A model generated the notes under the pieces. That model saw nothing but the letters and a program-made list of their open reading frames with translations. It made no database searches and was not told where the DNA came from. From positions 23,729,489 to 23,793,488 of the forward strand of contig OX344756.2 in the NCBI GenBank assembly GCA_947034885.2: a DNA stretch of 64,000 nt, in the 5' to 3' direction. The translations under genes and the position numbers were made by a program. Position 1 is the first letter of the stretch; the number at the start of each line of letters is the position of its first letter. The stretch is from Thuidium tamariscinum. Taxonomy: Eukaryota > Streptophyta > Bryopsida > Hypnales > Thuidiaceae. This document shows, in pieces, positions 16,871-29,669 of the stretch.

Positions 16871-18484
16871 ACCCCTAAATGCCCAGGAAGACGAAAAGTG
16901 TCTTTATAGTTTAGAAGTTGAAGTGTTGTAATTTTGTATTCAATGTCCAAATTCAATCAAACTTATTGTAAAAATTATCTGTATTTTGTATTCTAGTTTG
17001 AGTGTTAAAATTTTCAAATCAATCCAAGATGCACAAGTTTATTGGAAGCCAATCAAAGTTTATAAGTTCAATTTAATTCACCAAACTATAGTTGATGGTT
17101 GGAACTTTGGAGGCTTGTATCTCCTTAATCCAATGTTTGATTTCAATAATATTTGTGGAGTTATGTTCTTCAAAAAGTATAGTTATTGTGGTAAAATATT
17201 CATGAAAATCCAAATTGTTTTGAATATTTGGGAGCAATTCAAAGTCCAAAAACCAAATATTTTTGGATTATTAATAGTGAGCTTCGATAGCTTGTTTTGT
17301 CTTCATCATACAATGTCTAATTCTAGTAATTTCTTTTGGAAAAGTTGTGTGCTATAGTCTTGTTTGTATGGCTAAAGTTTTATATCAATCCAAAGAGTTA
17401 TGAGTGACAAAGAAGCATATTAGTAGGACGTTGAACCTCCTTGAAGTTGCAACTACTTTCTCTCATTTCAAAGTCATTTTGTAAACACAATGATTCAATT
17501 GAAGGATATTGTCTTATACCAATGTGTTGGTATGTTGGTTTTGAAGCACTTTACAGTCCAAATTTTTTTCATTTGAATAGGTTAAGAAATTAAATTTCAC
17601 CTCCAAATGTGTTTTTTGGAACATTTCATCATCTTTTTTCAACACCAAAAAATTACAATCTCTCAATCTATGTGGCCAAATGACTCCAAATTTGATTTAT
17701 GTTATGTGAAATATATACACTACAAGATTTTATAGTTGAGATTTTTGTACCCTAATGACATTTAGACCTATAACACTTCAAAAGCAAATGATATTTCTAA
17801 CCCCTTAAAGGACTTGGGCCAAATGTTAGGGATTAACCCCAAAACTCCCAAACTGTGTTTTTTTGGCAAGATAGCAATTTTGTGTAGTTCACTACAAATG
17901 GAGTTTTTAATTTTTTTTCTTTGAAATTTCCATACAACATTTTCCCAAGGAGTACCTTCAAGGCCCAACAATTTTCATAGCTTTTGACTATATAGTTTAA
18001 AAGTTATTGTAAGATATGCAATTTTCATTGATCTTTGGGCAATTTGGGCAACAAAAAAAAACTTCTTAGAATTTTTCTTAAGAGATGTAAAAAATTGAAA
18101 TTGATTCTTTAGATTTACATTGACATGGGAAGAGACTCCAAACCTACCCGCAAGCTAAAACTCCTCATAACTTTCACCTCATTGATTCAAAGCTTCCCAT
18201 TTCAATATAAATCTAAATAATCAACTTTAATTTTTTGTTTCTTAAAAGAACATTTTAAAAGAAGCTTTTTGAGGTGCCTATGTGTAAAGATTAAAAAAAA
18301 TCACATATCATGCAATAACTTTTTAACCACATATTCAATAGCTATGAAAATTTTTGGACCTTAAAGCTACTCCTTGGGCACATGTTGTGTGAAATTTTCA
18401 AAGAAATAACAAGCAAACTCCATTTGTAGTGAGTTATCCAAAATGGCTATATTGCAAAAAAAAAAAGTGTTCGCATTTAGGGGT
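16871..18484. mobile_element. Old element with ACCCCTAAATGC termini, copy A
   Basis: The left end ACCCCTAAATGC at 16871 is matched by inverse GCATTTAGGGGT at 18473-18484. The termini match the TTAA-flanked elements at 25442-26277 and 31745-32980, though flanking TTAA is degraded here (ATAA and TGAA). No transposase frame is present. Similar AACCCC and GGATTAACCCC words near 17795 and 17830 suggest that more than one insertion is merged. Its copy B counterpart hosts the 13.2-kb transposon. Confidence 0.45.
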
Positions 18485-20600
18485 GAAATACTTAGACTTC
18501 AAAATTTCTATTCTAATATTCCTATGAAACATTTCTAAACTGGAAAATTCAGTAATATTCAGTAATATGCTCACATGAAAATGAACATTCAAAAAAGAAT
18601 TTTCATAAAACTTTTTGAATAAAAAGGATAAACAACAAAATTATTGACTAGTGGATAATAATTTATAATAAAACATAAAAATATCAGATTGATGTAAAAG
18701 AATTTATTCTATTTATTTAAATATACAAATCAAATGTTCATAACTTCAAATTCTACCTCCAAGACTGCAAGCTTCATTATTATGAAATTTGTAGAACATA
18801 TAGTATACTTTGTTGCATGCAATGTCTTTAAAGAATCTAATACATTAAACACAATCTCAATTTTTAATTTTTTTAGTAATGATAACATAATATCAATACA
18901 CCAAACAAAAAAATATTGATTTAACCATAATTGTCACATTTTTATATTTGTCCATGATTCTCTGGAAAATCTCAAATTAATTCTTACAATGCACTAGGAT
19001 CCAATGAAAGATACCATGAATTGATTTCAACTTATGGGCTTCAATTTCTATAAAAGTGTCTTTGTCTTCTATTATTTGTTTATGAATATAATTGCATGAG
19101 ATTTTAACCAAGTAGTTGAAACAATAACTATTACACTCACGAGAACCCTATATCCTCACTATGCATGGAGGTGGAGGGATGACAAAGAATGTACAATCAT
19201 GACTACTCCTAATATTATAGGTCCAACAAGATTGACCTTAATTCTTGGCCTATTGTCACCATTGATTCTAGTGTGGCATATATCCAATGGATATCGCACA
19301 CAAGCATTCACATATATAACCTTCTTTTGTGGACTTTAACCTAAGTCATCAAATCTTACATAGAAAAACTTCTATTAGTTCTTGTACAAAGTAATATGTT
19401 GTATAATAGAATACAACTTTGGAGCTTGATTTTGTTTCTAATATATAAATAATTTTAAGAAAACAAACTTTCAATAATTGATCATTATTCTTAGTATGCA
19501 TAATTAGACTTGTTTTGAGGTGATATTCTCAAAGATGGTCAAGGTTGAATTGTTATTGCTCCAAGACTAAGTCTACAAGAGACATCTTTAATTGCTAGAA
19601 GAAATTAATTTCTTGGTGTCAAAAACAAGCTCTTTAATCTCCAAGTGGCAGTTTCTATAAAATAAAATTGAAAGGTTCATAATCAATATGTCATTATTAA
19701 TTGAATATAAGGGATAGAAGAAAATGATTCATGCTAAGTATAAGTCGCAAATATACTATTTTATTTAAAATCTGCCAAATAAATAGAAGATATGTAAAAA
19801 TTGTTTCCTACATTATTTGACATCAAATTCAATTTTAAAGTAAAGAAAGTTAAGACCTAGCAAATAGGGGATTGAATACTACACTATTAATTCTATAAAA
19901 CTAATGTTTTATTTGTAGTATCATAAATTTATTTCACAAGTTTCAATTTTTTATTGGATTCCTATTCAAAATATTTATCAATCATTTTTGTGTAAAGAAA
20001 TAATGAATATGTACTTTCCATATGAAGTTTATATTTAAGAATTAAGTTCAAAGTCTAAAAAAATTCAAAGAAAACAACACTTTATTTATTTTTTGAATTT
20101 ATAAATTAAATTTAGGTATATGATTAAGAAAGCAACTAATTGTTAATAGCTCTAAGATGGGATTGAAATATAACAATTCCAATAGTCAGCTAGTTCTAGC
20201 AAGCAAACATAACCTTGTCAAACAATTTTTTTGTAAATTGTGAAAATTGCATTTGGAAATGAATTCTTTACTAAGTATTTTTTTTCAAGAGGATGCTAAG
20301 ATTGTCCCCAAAACAAGACACTTATTCGAATGCAATAAATCAAAGTTTCACTTATAGACAACACTATATCTATTAAGATTTTTTCTTAAACTTTGTAAAA
20401 AGCATTTGTGGGTATTTTACTCACCTTGCTCAATTAAAATTTAGGCTTATTTTAGAATAATTTTTGTTTTTCGACACCAATTGAAAAAAAAATTATATTT
20501 TTACAAAGCTAGTATTTTTTCTATATTATGAGAAAGTTTCAAGAAGTTTCAATAGAAATAGAGGCCATAGGAAATTGTTGAAAATTAAAACATTATATTT
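17500..20600. other. AT-rich intergenic DNA, copy A
   Basis: No gene is visible, only short low-complexity frames. The sequence is collinear with 41500-42035 and 55219-57850 in copy B. The pre-insertion target of the 13.2-kb transposon is intact at 18030-18042. Confidence 0.6.
18030..18042. other. Empty target site of the 13.2-kb transposon
   Basis: Copy A reads GATCTTTGGGCAA once, followed by TTTGGGCAAC. In copy B the same 13 bases occur on both sides of the transposon (42023-42035 and 55219-55231). This demonstrates insertion in B rather than deletion in A. Confidence 0.9.
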
Positions 20601-20849
20601 TTTTAAAGAGAAAATTATGGTCTTTTAGGGATGTGTGGTCCTTTAAAGATCAAACATGTGCTAATCTGATTACAAACATCGTGGTGTTGTATTTGATGAA
20701 TGGAAATCCAATTTTAAAATCTCAAAACTATACTTGTGTGGAAAGAAAAACAATGGCATTGGTATATATTTCAACGGCTAGTTTGTTATATATTAATAGC
20801 ACTTGTTGTTTATTTTCCTATAATTTACATGCTTTCAAGCTTTAAAGAT

Positions 20850-20995
20850 TCATTGGATGTTTTTGGCAATTTTTGGAAGAATGTGGGTTCATGGACTATG
20901 GGAGTCGGCTTGGAACTCTAGCATGTAAGCAATTTGATGTGGCCATCTTTTGGCTACATCAAATAATATTAACAAAGTATTTTTGAATTTGAAAA
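20850..20995. mobile_element. Degraded MITE remnant, copy A
   Basis: Contains the family's internal palindrome TGATGTGGCC...GGCTACATCA (20936-20960) and a preceding GGGAGT/GGAACTC segment. It resembles the MITEs at 28672, 34930 and 58036. The right end is missing here. Copy B (58430-58720) keeps a fuller version ending near ACATCTTATA. Confidence 0.45.
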
Positions 20996-21537
20996 AAACT
21001 TAAATCAACTATACTATTTTGAAAACAAAAATTGCTAAAGGATAGAGTTCATACTGTAATCAAGGTAATTGACAATCCTATACAATCCCAAGAATTCAAC
21101 AAAATTAACATGTATCAAATTGGCAAGAGTAGAAGCAAAAGTATGGAATTTTTTTAATTTACACAAAAATAAAATTAACTACAATATCTAAGTTATTACA
21201 ACATTCCATCTATAATTTCATTATATACCTTAGGTTGTTTGAGAGTATTGTATATAATTATATTCTTTTCAATCAATTAATACCATGTTCTAGAATTGTT
21301 TATCTTTAAAATTTAAATGTTATAGAATTAAATGCAAAATTGAATGTCAATTGAACAATCAAAGACATCAAATGCTTAATCACTCATCCAATGAATTAAA
21401 TCTACAATATAGTAGACCTTCATGCTTCACAAACTATCATTCCTACCATTGCTTTCACTAGCATATTCTATGAACCATCATCTTTTTCCTACATCATCTA
21501 AATGATGTTAACTAATACTCTAACACTCCATGAACCA

Positions 21538-24500
21538 TCATCTTTCTCCTCTTTCATCCTCTAATACTCTATACCAGAATCTTATCTGAGCTACCTCACT
21601 TTGATGAATCCTTTTTCTAATTTGAATGTTCCGTGGCCTCTGCTCCCAGAGATTTTTGCATAAATATGCTACACTACCAACACACACTATTCCCCCTACC
21701 ATTGTAGGAACTATCATGTACCATTGATACCTCAAAATAGGTATCAATACAAGAAAACCTGCAATTCCGAATGCTAGGACTACAAAAATCATTGAAAATG
21801 CTAAGAAGACAGACATTAGTATTAGATTTTGGGATAGCTTCTTCACATTTCCAGTGATGAACAATTGCCTCCTTGGTAATACACTACTAGCCCCAAGGAC
21901 AACTGTTCCGACTGCAAAATAGAAGGAAAGGGAGTTAAACACCCAAAAGCATCCCAAGGCAACGTTGTGCTCAATATCAACATACTCCACAGAACTACCA
22001 TGATATGATGTGGTGTAGTTCAATGGCGGTTGCAGCCACGAGGTAAATGTGGCACTGGCAATGAAAGCTGCCCCCACAAGAATGGCACTGGAAGTGTCGA
22101 CATAGCCTTGCCGCTCTCGAATTGTTGAGTCAATGTACCATTGCACATCGTCACATCTCATCAGTGCAGTTTCAATGTCTTTGAAGCCCTCTTCATGCGC
22201 AATTTGGATTGGTGGTCGGCCATCTCTACATGCCTCGTTGAGTTGGATCTTGTCTGGCCACTCCAAAAGCTGCAAGACAGCGTTGGTCTTGCCCAGGGCA
22301 ACTGCGAGATAGAAGGCGGAATATCCACGACCATCCTTGGCTTTTACATCGATGCCCTTGCGGACAAGCGATCGAATGATTTTGGAAGTCTTCTCCGGTT
22401 CCTCGGCACGTGCGTGAACCACTGCCAACTGAAGTGAACCAGGATAAAGGCAGGTATTAAACCTTGCGTTCTTTTCTAGAAGGGCATCCACGATCTCGCT
22501 CTCCCCAACCGCAATGGCCAAGTCGAGAGCCGAGTAAGAGGCCCAGGCCGCAACGATGCGGGAGTCGATATGGACTTCGTTCGGTATTGAGCGGGTTTCC
22601 AAGATCTTCTGCACCATCTCAAGATCCCCCATCACGACTGCAAAGTGCAAGAGACGCGCGTCCGTCAGATCAAAAGGGACATTTTCCTTGAACTTTACTC
22701 TGGAATTTTCCAGAAAGGGATCAGCTCTTTGTTCCGCCACAACTCCCACAAACCAGGGACGGTCCTCGATATCTGCCCAATCTGCTCTAGAATACAGGAT
22801 GCCCCCAAAAGCTCGCCTGCAATTATTCTTTAAATTTCGCAAGTGTTCCTCCTGCGTGAGTGACCATGGACAAGGTGCTCTGGCACTCCCATCTCCTCCG
22901 CCGCTACAGTCTGAGGGCGTCGGATCCGCACCGTGGCCGGACCACATCGACGGGACTGAAGTGATCTCAGCCTTCTGCAAAGTGAGGGCAGTCGTGAACC
23001 GTGATTCACTCAGCAATCATGCCAATCGCAGCAAACTCGATCTAAATACGCATGCACTATCAACAAATATGTGACTAGAGTATTTCACCCATTAAGCTGT
23101 TTTCTTTCCATGAAGTTGTGGTGTAGTTCCCAGAGCAATAGTGGCACATTATGATTGGTTGCAAGGCTCTCATAAATGCAACTAACCCTTGGTTGATTTT
23201 GCATTCAGTCTATATTATCATTATAGGTGTGAAGAGAATCTTCTACTAAAAAAATTCATTGTAATTATCATTTGTGTGGTAAAATTCTGGAAAAATATGG
23301 CATCCTTGCGAATTCTATTTCTATACATGAAAAAGAATTTGCATTCAAAAAAGCTACACTCTACATATGTGTAATTGCTCAAGTGATTGGAAATGGATGA
23401 AATACTCTACTGTGATCAATCTCAGTTTCCTGCAAAGGGGGTCACCGCGACAAAATCCCAGCACACATCATCTGAATAGTATCACTTATACCACACGTGT
23501 CGGGACATACTCAATACATAATCTCGTGATTAATGGGACAAGCCTGGCAATGAATTGCACATTTGCACAAAGCAGTGGGACGGGAAATTTCAGAGTTGCT
23601 GGCAGTGCATGTACTGATGCTTACCTTATCTGGAACTTTCATCTCGTCGAGGAGATTATCGTCGGGTCCCATGGGCCTTTCCACGACTTCACCTCGATCC
23701 TCCAAATTCTGCACTTGTTCCTGGTGTCTGCGTGACGACGGATGAGAAGCTCCACTCTCGTCAGCTCCGCCGCTACGGTCTGAGGACGTTGTCTTCGCAG
23801 CTGATGCGCCCTCGGGATCCTGGGCAACGAAGCGGAAGTCGTCAGAGCTTCACTCAGCAACTGTGCATGTTCCAACAGGTCTACACGATCGAAATCTGCA
23901 CTACTAACAAGTGAGTCATTGTTGTGAGTGTCGACATCTCGGTTTTCTGCAAGGGAGGTCACCGCCACTATCCCCCAACATACTGTAACATCTGTACAGT
24001 TTCATGTATAAGGTAGAGGCACCTAAAAACGACACTTGTTTCAAATTGACAAATCTTGAGGGTAGCTTCAAAGTAAAATGATGTGTGTTTGTAAGGAAAT
24101 GGTTCAAGAAACTATCAAAATTGGTTTCATATTTTCCCAAGCTTGTATCAGTAATTCAATGTAATGTAACTTTTTGAAAACAACTACATAGATGCACCTA
24201 CTGCGCACACTAGACTAACTTTAAACTTGGCACACAAAGCGACACACTCTAACCTTGGATCCTGCACAGGTGATTGACCATTTTTTGAAAGAGTGACAAC
24301 TACTTAGAACCTCACTAGTCTACTTTAAAACCCCAAGTTTTGGGTCCACTTGTGCTTGAAATTAGGTTCTTTTCTGGATGTCATAGAACGACTAATGTTA
24401 CAAAGTAGGGCGCTCCTACCTTACCACCACTGCTATCGGGACACGTTCACTACTCTCGTGGTTCCTGGACACTTCAGCCCGGATTACGCACAGTTGCAGC

Positions 24501-24598
24501 AGAGTTGCGGGATGGGAAAGTTCAAAGTAGCGGGCAGTCGTTCTTACCTGCACCGGTAGCATCGGATCGGTGACGCAAGTGTCGTCGCCGGATCCCAT
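21538..24598 (-). CDS. Ankyrin-repeat, four-TM (PGG/ACD6-like) protein, copy A
   Basis: Three phase-0 exons: 24598-24548, 23819-23625 and 22974-21538, with GTAAG donors and CAG acceptors, giving 560 aa. Exon 1 encodes a short N-terminus starting MGSGDDTC. Exon 2 is a Ser/Asp/Glu-rich linker. Exon 3 opens with a related linker, then about four ankyrin repeats (e.g. DARLLHFAVVMGDLEMVQKI, SALDLAIAVGESEIVDALL, SAFYLAVALGKTNAVLQLL). Four hydrophobic helices follow: AILVGAAFIASATF, a second near LSFYFAVGTVVL, a third near MIFVVLAFGIAGFLVL, and a fourth near MVGGIVCVGSVAYL. The first matches the PGG-domain helix, although the PPGG signature reads PPLNY. Plant relatives (ACD6/ITN1 type) are membrane proteins linked to defence or salt responses; the exact role here is unknown. 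A TATA box lies about 225 bp upstream of the ATG. The exon 3 frame is open upstream to a TTG, but the acceptor at 22975-22977 and the conserved upstream exons favour the spliced model. Confidence 0.8.
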
Positions 24599-24819
24599 GT
24601 AAATGGCACAGCAACTATGTTAAACAGAAACCAAGACGCTCCCGCTAGCAAGTCTGTGCTCGAGTTAGCAAGCCTCAAACGACCAGAAGATTGAACACGA
24701 AGATCGAACCTGCGAAAGACAACGTAACGTTCGTTCACCGGTTCAGAATGCCGACCTCATGGCGGAAACTCGACCGATCTACTAGTTCAAAGAAACCAAA
24801 CGATATCTCAAGGATGCAG

Positions 24820-24827
24820 TATATATA
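24820..24827 (-). promoter_or_regulatory. TATA box of the copy A ankyrin gene
   Basis: TATATATA read on the minus strand, about 225 bases upstream of the ATG at 24598 and inside a CpG-rich island (about 24550-25020). Copy B has lost four bases here and reads only GTATAC (62562-62567). Confidence 0.45.
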
Positions 24828-25169
24828 CGTACAGTCTCACCGCGGGTGTCGATCAATCGCTCGATTCTCCGATGCAAGTGTTTCTTTAAGGAGCGCAAGT
24901 GCGGCACGTACATCGGCAGCACCTCCAGTCCCGGCGTCACCTCCAAATGGTTCCGTTCTCTCCCAACATTTCATGAAAGCACACGAGCATGGGCTGAACA
25001 CAGGGACGAAACTAAACTGAGAACCCGGATGCAGGTGGAACGAAACCTCTGAAGAGGAAGAAAAAAAGAAGGAAAGAAAGAAACCTCTGAAGAAGCAGAG
25101 GATGCACAGGAGGATCAAACATGTCGAGACTTCAAACAAGGGGAAAAGCAGCTCACACTGCTCCATTGA

Positions 25170-25440
25170 CTTTTATGTGGACTCAGTGTGTCGGAGGGAT
25201 ATAATTAGAAAAGTACAGGTATTAAGTTAGATTCTCTCAAGCTTGCTAGGTCTTCACCTGCCCTCTCAAATTTATTTTTGATTTTTATCTCCACTTGCCA
25301 GGCAGGCACGCATGTGGATTGCAAGTCAAATTTTTTGAAACTGAGCCTGTAATTTGTACTGGACAGGTTACAATACTTTCTCTTTTACTTTAGTATTTTG
25401 ATTATACATTTCTTTTTGGCTAGAAACTTCCAGCTACTTA
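25170..25440. other. Intergenic sequence conserved between copies
   Basis: No gene is visible. It matches 63070-63325 in copy B closely, up to the insertion point TTA at 25438-25440. Confidence 0.6.
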
Positions 25441-25441
25441 A

Positions 25442-26277
25442 CCCCTAAAAGCCCAAGGGGTTAGGACAAAACACAAATGTGCTATAAAATATAAGAATTA
25501 CAACTTTTCTGAAGTTAGTATCAAAGAAGATAATGTAAAGCATAACAAGTAGAAAGTATCCATACAGTCAAAGTAAAAAAATGTTTTTAGATTATTTTTA
25601 AATGAATTTTGAAGATATAACTTCAAAAATTCACCAAAAATACAATTTCTATTTTTAGGATTTGAAATTTTTTTTGATTGGTCAAAATTGTGTTTTTTAT
25701 TGATTTATAGAAAAATGCAAAATATTCAACCTCTAAAAGCCCAAGGGATTAAGACAAAATACAAATGTGTTATAAAATATAAGCTTTACAACTTTTTTGA
25801 AGTTAGCATCAAAGAAGATAATGTAAAGCACAAAAAGTAGAAAGTATACATATGATCAAAATTATAAAAATATTTATAGATTCTCTTCAAATGAATTTTG
25901 AAGATATAACTTCAAAAATTCACCAAAAATACAATTTCTATTTTTATGATTTGAAATTTTTTTTGATTGGTCAAAATTATGTTTTTTATTGACTTGTAAA
26001 AAAATAAAAAGTATTTACTAATGAGAGCATCAGTACTTCCCCCAAATAGTAAGTTTTTCAACACTAAGCAATTTTAGACACTTTGTACTATTTCTCCTTT
26101 TTTTTGCTATAACTTTTGCTTGACCGTACTGGTCTTAGTTTTGAATATCAATGTTGAAAGAAAACCCAATTTTTTCAAAACTGAAAAAAAAAATTTTGAT
26201 AAAAGTTTTTTTTTTGCTCGAAAATTCTGCCCGAAGTCAGGCAGCGACCAGAAAATGGTCGCTTGAGCGCTTAGGAG
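25442..26277. mobile_element. TTAA-flanked non-autonomous element
   Basis: Flanked by TTAA at 25438-25441 and 26278-26281. The left end is CCCCTAAAAGCCCAAG and the inverted right end CTCCTAAGCGCTCAAG. The first 288 bp, including the terminus, are tandemly duplicated (second unit from 25729, ACCTCTAAAAGCCCAAGG). It is absent from copy B (site 63323-63326). TTAA target and CCC-starting ends resemble piggyBac-type elements; no transposase is encoded. Confidence 0.6.
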
Positions 26278-27495
26278 TTAAGGCCTATTCCCACCTGTTG
26301 CTAAAAAAGATACAGGTGCATTTACAGGGGGCATGGTTAGACAAAATGTCCCTATTGGGCCTCTTTCGGGGGCAGGGATGAAATGCGGGCAGATTAAAGG
26401 CTGCTCCCCATCTCTTTGAGGACCCATCAATCTAATTCTGATTTCGGTTTAAATTTGATTTTTTCAACAAAGTAGATGAGAATGCTATTGAACACAAGAT
26501 TTTCAATAAGAAAATCAAAGCAATGATGTGGGTTTTGTGCAACATGTTCACTTGAGCCTCATAGCCTATCTTGTGTCAAAATGGGAGAGGAGAGAAACTC
26601 TTTATACTAGTGGAGTAGTGGTGGGTGAAACAAACCATGTGGGATATGTGATTTAGGAGGAAAAAGAGCTCCTCCATTCATGGTTGTGGAAATGCAGGAA
26701 TTGTGATAAAAGTTAAATTTCAGGCCTCATTTAAACATAGTAGAATATATTTTTTTCAAAAAACTCCAAACTAAAAAAAGTTGGGGAATCAAGTACACTT
26801 TTACTTCCAAAAATCTGTTTGAGATTTCAATACTCCACCTAAAAGTTATGGACAAATTTCAGAGGAGGTGTTCAAAAATGTCCCCAAAAAATGTCCTTTC
26901 TACACACACTCCTCTAGAATTTGTCAAGAACTCTTACATGAGGCTTCAAAACCTCAAGTGCATTTTTAGAGATAAATGTTAGCTTGCTTCTCCCACTTTT
27001 ATTTGTTCTATTTTTTTTTTGGACGAAGCTATTATACGATGCCCAAATAAAGTCTAAAATTCAACTTCAAACATAATTCTTGCATTTCTAGTTACATCTC
27101 AAATTCTTAAGTACTTTAAACTAATATTTCACCATTATTGAAACAACATGACAAACACTAAGTAGACACTTAAGGTTGTCTTAACAATGTCACAAGTTAT
27201 ATTGAATCAATGTTGTGAATCAAAAGCATTGTGCCATTAATTTGAATATGGTGATGTAGGAATACTGAATCCACAATTATTCAAAGGTATTGTAGGTACA
27301 ATTTTTGATATGGTGTTGTAGAATATTGAATGAACAATTACTCGAAGGAATTGTTTCACTTTTTCAATATGGTAGTGTAGAATATTGGATCAACAATTAT
27401 TCATGGTTGAATTCTGGGAAATCATCTTTTACAAGGATTTCTCAAGACTTATAAAAAAAAGTGGTCACCTCATTCTATGCTTGTGAGGAATTGCT

Positions 27496-28222
27496 GGGTG
27501 ATTGCAAGAAACACTTGTCCTATTTTTTGTACCCTTGACCTCCAACAAGTAGTTTTTTGCTCATAACTTTTACATCGTTTTTCCTATCAACTTCAAATTT
27601 GGAATGAAGGTGCACACAAAAGTTTTATATGTTGTGTAGTTTTTTCAATTTAAAAAAAATTAGTTTACTATTTTTAAACTGCCCCCAATTGGCTGTCTAC
27701 CTTGGCCATTTGGGGGGTTTTAGTCCTATTTTTGACCCAAAAATAAAAATTTTGACCTGAAAATTGGCATGCAAAGACCTCACCTAAAGTTACACAAGAC
27801 CACGAAGAGATTTTTTGAAAATACTATACTATTCAACCTCCACATGTCATCAAAGTGGTTGACTTTGCGCAAGTGTAGAGAATAGAATTTATTTTCCAAA
27901 GATGAAATTTGTTGGAAAAGAAAGACCTTTTTTTTGAAGAAAAAAAGCATTTTTCATTTTCATTTTTTGAATTTTTTTACTATTTTTACCAAATTAGTGA
28001 AAAAAGAGCTATTTTCATTGTATTTTCCATTGTCTATAACATTTAGAGAAAAACTTTCTTAGGTCTGAATTTCAAGAGACATGATATTCTCATTGCTCTT
28101 CAAATTATACATATTTTTTTCAATTTAAAATTTTTTTATTTCAAAGGGTCATAGGAATCACATGACTCATTGATTTTGAGCCATTTTGAGCCAAAACCAG
28201 TAAGTGTTTCTTGCAACGACCC
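27496..28222. mobile_element. Nested element with TTGCAAGAAACACTT termini
   Basis: Left GGGTGATTGCAAGAAACACT and right inverse GGGTCGTTGCAAGAAACACT share about 20 bases with two mismatches. It lies inside the long-inverted-repeat element and has no coding capacity. Target duplication was not resolved. Confidence 0.45.
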
Positions 28223-28671
28223 TGCTCTATTTTAATCAATTCATACTTTCAAGTTTAAATGTTTAAATTTTAATTCCAAAATACTATCAAATTTTAATTC
28301 TTTTGCAATAAAATTGCTCTCAAAATTGTGACAGAGAGTGCTTCGGAGTTTTAATGAGGGAATAATACCCTTTTATAATTCATACCTTTCAATTGATGTT
28401 CATAGTCTACATCAACACAACATTAAAAATTTTGAAATGTTGGTGGATATTTTTTGCCAATTGTTCATCCCTTATTTATTGCAAGCACTTTATGATAAAT
28501 TAATGATGATGAAAGAAACTTGTTAGTGTCCAAAATTCCAATTACTTGAGAATGCAAAAGGAGACTATTTCCTCTTTCAAGCTAATTAAATTGGATTAGA
28601 ATATTGTATTGTGATGCAAGTATTTATTTATTTATATACTAGGTTTGTATAAGGAAGGTATTGTATATACA

Positions 28672-28973
28672 CATAAGAGGATTTTTAGCTACTCTGGAAG
28701 ACCGTGAGTTCTCAGGCCGTGGGAACTCTCTGAACGCTGCCACTGAGGCGATCTGATGTGGCCAAGAGACTGCCACATCAGATAATCATATTTAATTAAT
28801 ATTTTATTTTATTTTTTTGAAAAAAAAATATTTTTTTATTATTTTTAAAATTTAAAAAAAAAATTTTAATGTTAAAAAAATATTTTTTTATTATTATTAT
28901 TTTATCTGACGCGTTCGCAGCCTGGGGAATAGGGCTGAAACGGTCTCCTGAAGCCCTGAAAAATCCTCTTATG
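28672..28973. mobile_element. CATAAGAGG-family MITE, member 1
   Basis: 302 bp bounded by CATAAGAGGATTTTTAGC and inverse AAAAATCCTCTTATG. Subterminal features shared by the family are GTGGGAACTC, an internal palindrome TGATGTGGCC-GCCACATCA, an A/T-only core, and GCTGAAACGGTCT near the right end. It is nested in the 4.6-kb element. Confidence 0.75.
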
Positions 28974-29624
28974 ATAACCCTTTTTGTTTAGTAGGATGTC
29001 AAAGCATGTCGAAGCTCTTATCACATAGACATAGAGGGTATCTTACAGGAAATGGAACTTCTTATGAGAAGGTATGAAATATGTATTAATTTCAAATTTA
29101 ATTGTCTATTGATGACATGATGTTAAAACAATTTTACTTTTGTTATACACTTAATCATTAGGTAAACATGGTAAAATATTCCATTGTTGTTTCAAATAAC
29201 ATTGGACTAATTTTTAGTTGTGAAAACATCTTTGAAAAAGTGTAATAATGCACCAAATGTTGAAACAAGGGGGAAGCAAAATTTGAGATGTAACTATGAA
29301 TGGCTTCATTTTCTATAAACAAAATTGAGAAGTGTTGAATATGGTACAATGTTAGTGGTGGAGTATTATCAATTTAGACCACACCTACATGTGCTATTAA
29401 TAATAAGTAACATTGTTCAACTTTTTTGACATTCTTTCTTTGTTTGATGTTCAAATTTATGATTAGAAAATATTCATATCAAGCTTCTAATATCTTTAAT
29501 GATTAGTATTTGTCAAATAAAGTAAAAAACACATAACTTTCAAGTACTTGAAAAGTACAATTTTATTTCATTGCTTGAATGAAAGTTTGTTGTCACTGAC
29601 AAAACTTATGCATTACATACAGAC

Positions 29625-29631
<7 letters not shown>

Positions 29632-29664
<33 letters not shown>
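29632..29664. repeat. TA dinucleotide microsatellite
   Basis: An uninterrupted run of about 16 AT repeats inside the 4.6-kb element. Confidence 0.9.

Positions 29665-29669
<5 letters not shown>

Noticed and set aside
22141..23074. Plus-strand frames opposite the ankyrin gene, e.g. 172 codons at 22556-23074
   Set aside because: These are antisense shadows of the GC-rich exon 3, with no domain or splice support.
23639..23968. 109-codon minus-strand frame overlapping ankyrin gene exon 2
   Set aside because: It uses a different frame from the one that splices cleanly to exons 1 and 3 and aligns with exon 3, and the copy B version is truncated.
25438..25460. CCCTAAA words as interstitial plant telomere repeat
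   Set aside because: They occur singly, at the ends of transposons flanked by TTAA, and never as tandem arrays.
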